Source: CBDFGK01 sp965247075 (GTDB taxonomy: Bacteria > Pseudomonadota > Gammaproteobacteria > Pseudomonadales > Halieaceae). From it: 64,000 nucleotides of DNA. Below the pieces are notes generated by a model. That model ran no database searches and was not told the origin of the DNA. It saw only the letters and a program-made list of their open reading frames with translations. Made by a program: the position numbers and the translations under genes. Shown here one piece after another: positions 62,001-64,000 of this stretch (position 1 is the first letter of the stretch; each line of letters starts with the position of its first letter). The stretch spans positions 1,860,001 through 1,924,000 of the forward strand of contig CBDFGK010000003.1 of assembly GCA_965247075.1 (NCBI GenBank), written 5' to 3'.

Positions 62001-62980
62001 TCCTGGGTGTGTCCGTCTCCAAAAGCCAGGTGGAGCTGAACTACACCAACCCCGGCCCGGCAGCCGGCGGCAACTATGACCTGGATATGACCAGTGTTCA
62101 TCCGTACCTGGGCTGGTCAGCAGGGGGTCTGGACTTCTGGGCAACCCTCGGCTACGGCGAGGGCGAACTGGAGATCAGTGCAGACGGGGCGCAGACGGAT
62201 ATCGCCTCAAGCGACCTGAGCATGCAGACCCTGGGGCTGGGCGCCAATGGTGTGTTGATGGCAACCGGCACCACCACCGTGCTGCTCAAAACCGAGGCAT
62301 TGAGTACCCAACTGGAAGTGGATGCAAGCGAAGAGATAACCGCAATCACTCAGCAAGCCCACCGTGCGCGCATGACCCTGGAAGCGATTCGCGGCCACAG
62401 CCTGGATAGCGGCGCACGATTGGAAACCAGCCTGGAAGCCGGCCTGCGCTATGACGGCGGCGACGGCGAGACCGGTGCCGGTGCGGAGCTGGGTGGCGGC
62501 CTGCGCTATGCGAACCTTGGCGGGGGCCTGGTGATAGAAGGCAAGGCACGGGCGCTGGTCGGCGGCAAGGGTGATACCGAGGAATGGGGACTCAGCGGGC
62601 TGATCACATACAACCCCGCCGCGAACGGGCGCGGCCTGTCATTCAGCCTGACACCCGGTTATGGAGTGACCGCCAGCGGTGTAGAACGACTCTGGCAACA
62701 GGGGCTGGATGATGGCCTGGGGGCTCAGGGCGGTACTGATGGCAACAACTACACCCCGAACCTGGACCTCCGTTTGGATTACGGCATGGATGTCTCTGCG
62801 ATGCCCGGCCTCGTAACGCCCTACAGTGAGTTCAGCTTCGGCGCCACCGGTGACACCTACCGCCTGGGCCTGCAGTGGCAGCGCAGCAAGTGGTTTGATC
62901 TGAAACTTGTCGCCGAGCGTAAAGCAGGCCAGATCACCGCTGACCACCGCATCTACATAGAGGGCGAGATAGTCTTTTAA
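53003..62980 (+). CDS. Giant modular autotransporter adhesin (He_PIG/cadherin-like/Fn3/PKD, OM barrel)
   Basis: About 3325 aa from ATG 53003 (SD TAAGG); ATG 53150, with SD GGAAGG nine bases upstream, is an equally good start and has its own signal peptide ending SPAGAQ. Between them lies a C25 tract. Modules by position: two He_PIG (53270-53910); a supermodule of Ig-like, cadherin, Ig-like, cadherin-like beta-sandwich and Ig-like repeated twice (53930-55555, 55556-57110); DUF5011; two Fn3-like (57370-57930); Ig-like; nine tandem He_PIG (58270-60690); Pro-rich linker; two PKD/REJ-like; DUF5011; linker helix (61600-61700) and a ~370-residue outer-membrane barrel ending in EIVF. The terminal Phe fits BAM-dependent insertion (type V secretion). 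Likely surface adhesin. Confidence 0.85.
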   Translation: MNKLITKFAFASALPVAIGITPPPPPPPPDLPGLHSSPSQPPPGGRRGVMPAAPRRRLAALLLGPLMVIGLLLGLASPAGAQTFPQPVGIGATPDEIRTINLYFRFGVATDNIEFPIATGGVGGLTYSVTGNPGLESLGFSFDPTTRIFKGTPKLAGAGQAGDGFAFTYRVRSSSGGGFALIFVKVTVCEGSGSTDGETVCTPPDFAALGFAAALAGQSYTVGTPITALTLPVATGGTGSSPTFIYRLTSSGGLPDGLSFDAATRRLTGTPTTAKQSTLTYRVQDAASLKEFSRQFPLDVNAAAVDADTTPPTVTLDTIAEGVIGTAQDYDITFSEAVTGLAVDDFSVSTNIVASGDLMVNNVTPASGPSTTYTISITPRATAFTLTLAAGSVTDLAGNPVAETSITGTAAPELPVITGPATLSIPENTSNDTLLGTYTTTADVRIFALITNVLDVDLFRIRPNGELRFDNSPVFSPDYEAPQDQGADNVYNLTIRGLKIVDGDIQTLVQDLDIVVTIINVDEPGAISAITGDVEVGQTLTAGTVTDEDSPVSGTPVSSITHQWQSAVDGTAAAADDAAWPDISGATSATYEPVVGDVGRIIRVVATYTDGEGGGKKVASAATGAVAAAATTAPTSDTSLATLTLTGSDGSEITLTPAFMAGVSVDSPYTASVANGVTSVTIAASSTHATTNIVVVVNGAQVTGDKSPSPVTDTGNLTEVGSTPNTIEIEVTSEDGNSFESYDIRITRAGPPPGIALRRDTAADGGVNTDRLTRNRDIDVTLATGFDTNSDTWEYSTDAGATDFVPGTGTGFTLPAVSADYAADQVRVRQTVDGIRSDFAGLDAFTIDADAPTANLGTITGAVIDQAGQTHDITFSEAVAGLAAGDFSASTGITVTAVSGSDGGTAYTITYTATAASFNLILTAGSVTDLAAWPVAETSITGTATAPLPVIMGPATVEIPENTAARSVLGTYTTTATDSFILVIGNGLDSDLFHPLSGGRLGLSSSSGPSVSFSPDYEAPQDQGADNVYNVIIRSLGNVDGVPQPVTQDLEVEITIINVDEPGAISAITGDAQVGEMLAAGTVTDEDSPPAGTPVSGITHQWQSAAEGTAADAAVDDAAWPDISSATGAIYDPGVGDVGRIIRVVATYTDGEGSGKKVASLATGAVAAAALSTDSTLSALDVSAGTLNPTFDAATDAYAVSVGTDVASVTVTPTTTDDGAAVAVNGVAVASGQPSEAIDLNVGNNTIPIVVTAEDTSTQTYTVTVARAVPQPGIALASDTARDGGTNTDRLTRNRSIVVTLHADFQNDRDTWEWSSNSGNSHTTGSNTDRSFDLTASQATYNNNAVRAHQTVNGVVSEFAGLAMFQHDTVKPTISLNDGGTSVTITKGDAYNDPVTADDALDGPIDPSHIVITGGPVEVDTAGEYTLTYNVMDRAGNAADPLTRTVTVSEPVVATAPEPPVLSAGTITDTSVVLEWTAVDNAASYTLTRVVAGGANVVVFSGNALTATDTGLTAETSYKYVVTVTVGGRTSADSNEVDATTLVAPVTTPAPTVTVERLSDNSIEVSWDNIDGVDFTIYAIKTGVADVEIIALVTSPHTIATTDPLFDTVNNADAIGVRGFAEGNPVGDHSAQITSDEVPDEAPAVTDTTPPTVTLGTIAEGVIGTAQDYDITFSEEVTGLAVDDFSVSTDIEASGDLVVNSVTPASGPSATYTISIIPRATAFTLTLTANSVMDTAAPANMGPATAASASGSATAAVALSAPGDQSYTLGTAVDLTLSAATGGTGALTYTLTGPADAALPDGLTFTAGTRTLSGTPGMAATTELTYTVTDANDATATADFTVTVNAGLVLTAPDNQSYTVDTAITALVLPAATGGTGTLRYALTGLPAGLSFNAGTRTLSGTPTAAAATELTYTVTDTNDASTSQTFTVTVNTGLALPAPDDQSYTVDTAIDALVLPEATGGTGPLSYTLTGPAGSALPAGLSFDENSRTLSGTPDTEAVTILTYTVTDANDATTMVTFTVTVNDGVTLPALSAQSYTLNAEIADLVLSAASGGTAPLTYALTGALPAGLTFNAASRRLTGTPTAVTSATTLTYTVTDANDATASQTFTVTVNDGVTLPAPDDQSYTLNAEIADLVLSAASGGTVPLTYALTNLPDGLDFDADAGTRTLSGTPGTEGSTTLTYTVTDTNGATASQTFTVTVNAGLALPAAAAQSYTVDTAITDLILPTASGGTAPLTYALTNLPDGLDFDADAGTRTLSGTPGMAATTELTYTVTDTNGATAVQTFMVTVNDGVTLPAQAAQSYTVDTTITELELPEATGGTAPRTYTLTGPAGAALPAGLTFTAASRTLSGTPTAVTSTTTLTYTVTDANDASTSQTFEVAVNAGLALTAPGDQSYTLNTAINDLILLEATGGTGPLSYTLTGPAGSALPAGLSFDENSRTLSGTPDTEAVTILTYTVTDANDATTMVTFTVTVNDGVTLPAPSAQSYTLNAEIADLVLSAASGGTAPLTYALTGALPAGLTFNAASRRLTGTPTAVTSATTLTYTVTDTNGDTASQTFTVAVNEARTPPPPRPTDPTPEPDPEPEPNTAPVADAGAPPIAAEGATVTLSGRGSSDPDDDTLTYAWRQTGGTSVSLSGANTATPGFTAPSLLSADAELVFRLTVSDGSLSATDTVTVTVTHVNDAPGADAGEPQTVAEGAAVTLRGTGTDPDGDDAALRYAWSQTDTGAPRVSLSGADTATPGFTAPSLLSADAELVFRLTVSDGSLSATDTVTITVTRPRDTVAPVITLLGDSPLEVNQGATYTDPGATASDDTDGDLDSAGIVVGGDTVDTDTIGAYNVTYDVSDAAGNAAATVTRIVRVVVPRDLAALNEAILPEVARDIADRNVSAIARRIEQARLPSRVGSSASLGGASSLAEIATSQGSTVADGQFDLQRLLNNSNFVLPLSATGAGAADGTQLTLWGAGDYRDLKGADGVRWSGDLLSLQLGLDAHLNERTILGVSVSKSQVELNYTNPGPAAGGNYDLDMTSVHPYLGWSAGGLDFWATLGYGEGELEISADGAQTDIASSDLSMQTLGLGANGVLMATGTTTVLLKTEALSTQLEVDASEEITAITQQAHRARMTLEAIRGHSLDSGARLETSLEAGLRYDGGDGETGAGAELGGGLRYANLGGGLVIEGKARALVGGKGDTEEWGLSGLITYNPAANGRGLSFSLTPGYGVTASGVERLWQQGLDDGLGAQGGTDGNNYTPNLDLRLDYGMDVSAMPGLVTPYSEFSFGATGDTYRLGLQWQRSKWFDLKLVAERKAGQITADHRIYIEGEIVF
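53064..53088 (+). repeat. C25 homopolymer tract at the 5' end of the autotransporter gene
   Basis: 25 consecutive C residues. From ATG 53003, 25 Cs keep the full frame open. With 24 Cs translation stops at TGA 53148-53150, which overlaps the second ATG (TGATG). With 23 Cs it stops about 200 bases further on. Slipped-strand mispairing would therefore switch the upstream start on or off, while the downstream start at 53150 would be independent of the tract length. An assembly or sequencing artefact cannot be excluded for so long a homopolymer. Confidence 0.85.
57376..57930 (+). other. Low-GC Fn3 segment inside the autotransporter gene
   Basis: This stretch encodes a fibronectin type III module (VVLEWTAVDNAASYTLTRV) and a second Fn3-like unit (DNSIEVSWDNIDGVDFTIYA). 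By eye it is much richer in A and T than the strongly GC-rich modules on both sides, with codons such as GAT, AAT, ATT and ACA in place of GGC/ACC/CTG. The boundary is sharp at both ends. It looks like a domain acquired from another genome and fused in frame. Confidence 0.6.
58880..59283 (+). repeat. 404-bp direct repeat within the He_PIG array, unit 1
   Basis: Identical to 60236-60639 except for one base (T at 59097, C at 60453). It covers most of one He_PIG module and the start of the next (modules 3-4 of the nine). Identity this high between modules that otherwise differ points to recent duplication or gene conversion. Confidence 0.9.
60236..60639 (+). repeat. 404-bp direct repeat within the He_PIG array, unit 2
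   Basis: Second copy, 1356 bp downstream of the first (modules 8-9). Recombination between the two would delete or add exactly 1356 bp (452 codons) in frame, changing the length of the protein by five modules. Confidence 0.9.
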
Positions 62981-62992
62981 CCCTGTCATCCT

Positions 62993-63039
62993 CGCTCTTT
63001 CATCCTGTCATCCCCGCCGCAGGCAGGGATGAAAGAGCG
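62993..63039. repeat. 13-bp inverted repeat downstream of the autotransporter
   Basis: CGCTCTTTCATCC (62993-63005) and GGATGAAAGAGCG (63027-63039) are perfect complements, 21 bases apart, starting 13 bases after the autotransporter stop. It could form a strong hairpin ending the transcript, though no T-run follows. The neighbouring text (CCTGTCATCC twice) suggests an interspersed repeat element. A TATAAT at 63051-63056 follows. Confidence 0.6.
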
Positions 63040-63221
63040 GTGCAGCCGCGTATAATAACGTGGTGGCGCCACACAAAGGTGTCAACCCAAAGGGTGAACT
63101 TCTTGGTAAGGAATGCGATGATGCTCACAGAGGAACCAGCCGTTCTCCGTATACAGGCGTTTCTCCACCTTTATATATAGTTGGATCAGTGCTATATAAA
63201 TCACACAGGAGACACTGAGCC

Positions 63222-63695
63222 ATGATACTCAACGAAATAATTGCCTTGCTTGGAATGGGCGTAATGATCATCCTCGCCAACTGGCGAATGATGTATTCGC
63301 TGCGCGGTGAAATAGGTGGCCTGCGCGGTGAAATGGGTGGCCTGCGCGGTGAAATGGGTGGCCTGCGCGGTGAAATGGGTGACCTGCGCGGTGAAATAGG
63401 TGACCTGCGCACTGACATGAATGCCAGGTTCGCTACTCTGGACGGCAAGATAGACACTTTGCGCACTGACATGAATACCAGGTTCGCTACTCAAGACGCC
63501 AGGTTCGCTACTCAAGATACCAGGTTCGCTACTCTGGACGGCAAGATAGACACCTTGCGCACTGACATAAACGCAGGATTCGACACCCTGCGTGGCGAAA
63601 TTAATACCAGGTTCACTGCTCAAGATACCAGGTTCACTGCTCAAGACACCAGGTTCGCTACTCTGGACGGCAAGATAGACTCTCTGCGTGGCTGA
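63222..63695 (+). CDS. Membrane-anchored heptad-repeat coiled-coil protein
   Basis: 157 aa from ATG 63222, with AGGAGA twelve bases upstream. One N-terminal TM helix (residues ~2-20), then an almost pure seven-residue periodicity: five LRGEMGG-type units (21-bp DNA repeats at 63300-63404), then RFATQDT/LRTDMNT units and three copies of RFATLDGKID. It would form a long coiled coil, probably in the periplasm or cytoplasm, and trimerise or dimerise. No catalytic motif. It lies between the autotransporter and a second, partial barrel copy. Its 21-bp repeats could vary in number. Confidence 0.75.
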   Translation: MILNEIIALLGMGVMIILANWRMMYSLRGEIGGLRGEMGGLRGEMGGLRGEMGDLRGEIGDLRTDMNARFATLDGKIDTLRTDMNTRFATQDARFATQDTRFATLDGKIDTLRTDINAGFDTLRGEINTRFTAQDTRFTAQDTRFATLDGKIDSLRG

Positions 63696-63712
63696 CATCT
63701 CCAGCATTCATT

Positions 63713-64000
63713 ATAGCGGACCGGAATGTCAGTGCCATAACGCGGCGCATTGAGCAGGCACGGCTGCCCTCAAGAACGGGTAGCAGTGCCGGCCTCGGCG
63801 GTGCTTCCAGCCTGGCGGAAATCGCCAAATCCCAGGGCAGCACCGTCGCCGATGACCGGTTTGACCTGAAGCGGCTCCTCAACAATTCCAATTTTGTCCT
63901 GCCGCTGAGCGCAACCGGCGCAGGCGCAGCAGACGGCACCCAACTGACCCTGTGGGGTGCGGGCGACTACCGCGACCTGAAAGGTGCTGACGGGGTGCGT
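63713..64000 (+). CDS. Second copy of the autotransporter barrel region (cut by window edge)
   Basis: Collinear, without gaps, with 61652-61939 of the giant gene at about 95% identity (about 15 differences in 288 bp). It encodes IADRNVSAITRRIEQARLPS and continues through LNNSNFVLPLSATGAG to the barrel start, running off the window. Similarity begins abruptly at ATAGCGGA; no start codon or signal peptide precedes it in frame, although the frame stays open back into the coiled-coil gene. It may be a 5'-truncated pseudogene, or a recombination reservoir or second autotransporter whose N-terminus was lost. Confidence 0.75.
   Translation, partial: MADRNVSAITRRIEQARLPSRTGSSAGLGGASSLAEIAKSQGSTVADDRFDLKRLLNNSNFVLPLSATGAGAADGTQLTLWGAGDYRDLKGADGVR

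Noticed and set aside
63300..63690. CRISPR-like array of short repeats
   Set aside because: Repeats are 21 bp, contiguous, in frame and encode heptads; no spacers.
63201..63707. Minus-strand frame of 168 codons opposite the coiled-coil gene
   Set aside because: Slightly longer than the plus frame, but it is a by-product of the 21-bp repeats (SSEPG-type repeats); the plus frame has an SD, a TM helix and regular heptads.

Overview
The window looks like the chromosome of a gammaproteobacterium close to Pseudomonas and the Cellvibrionales/Halieaceae type of marine bacteria. This is inferred from gene order: yciB–PHP–yciO, scpA–scpB–rluB, yciK–mupP–ubiG–TRZ/ATZ deaminase–gyrA–serC–pheA–tyrA–aroA–cmk–rpsA, ihfB–lapA–pyrF, an O-antigen-type block (epimerase, wbpL-like, wbpM-like) and uvrB follow the Pseudomonas arrangement. 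The species cannot be named from sequence alone.

Layout. 1–2534: two different IS630-family elements, both inserted into one gene that encodes the N-terminal half of a likely GIY-YIG family protein. The insertions can be undone on paper and the frame rejoins. 2852–8980: mostly minus-strand housekeeping genes (PQQ-type sugar dehydrogenase, DksA-like protein, pdxJ, cyclophilin, SH3/YgiM-like protein, yciB), a plus-strand pair (membrane protein plus SEC-C/2OG-oxygenase fusion), and two decayed genes: a yciI remnant and a small gene after pdxJ with a stop at codon 5. 9036–10522: PHP phosphoesterase and yciO. 10509–13858: two head-to-tail copies of a 1672-bp IS that hit the last codons of yciO. 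13917–29348: chromosome segregation (scpAB), rRNA modification (rluB), ubiquinone (ubiG), cell-wall recycling (mupP), DNA gyrase A and the serC–pheA–tyrA–aroA–cmk–rpsA aromatic-amino-acid supraoperon.

29419–36058: an esterase and a complete cusCBA copper/silver efflux operon separate rpsA from ihfB, two genes that are normally adjacent. The three copper-relay methionines of CusA are present. 36252–42888: ihfB, lapA (no lapB after it), pyrF, a ComEA-like protein, three surface-polysaccharide genes and a DHH phosphoesterase. 43164–50725: tyrosine catabolism (hpd, FAH-family hydrolase; phhB further on), a self-inhibited Fic AMP-transferase preceded by an inverted repeat, tRNA-Asn, uvrB, tRNA-Val, and a DUF222/HNH endonuclease behind a near-consensus LexA box. 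50734–52668: S9 peptidase.

53003–62980 is the most unusual part: a giant (about 3300 aa) modular autotransporter built of He_PIG, cadherin-like, Fn3, PKD-like and DUF5011 modules and a C-terminal outer-membrane barrel ending in Phe. Its 5' end carries 25 consecutive C residues lying between two separate starts, each followed by its own signal peptide. A small membrane-anchored heptad-repeat protein follows, then the beginning of a second, about 95% identical copy of the barrel region that runs off the right edge. Together these suggest a phase-variable, recombining family of surface proteins.
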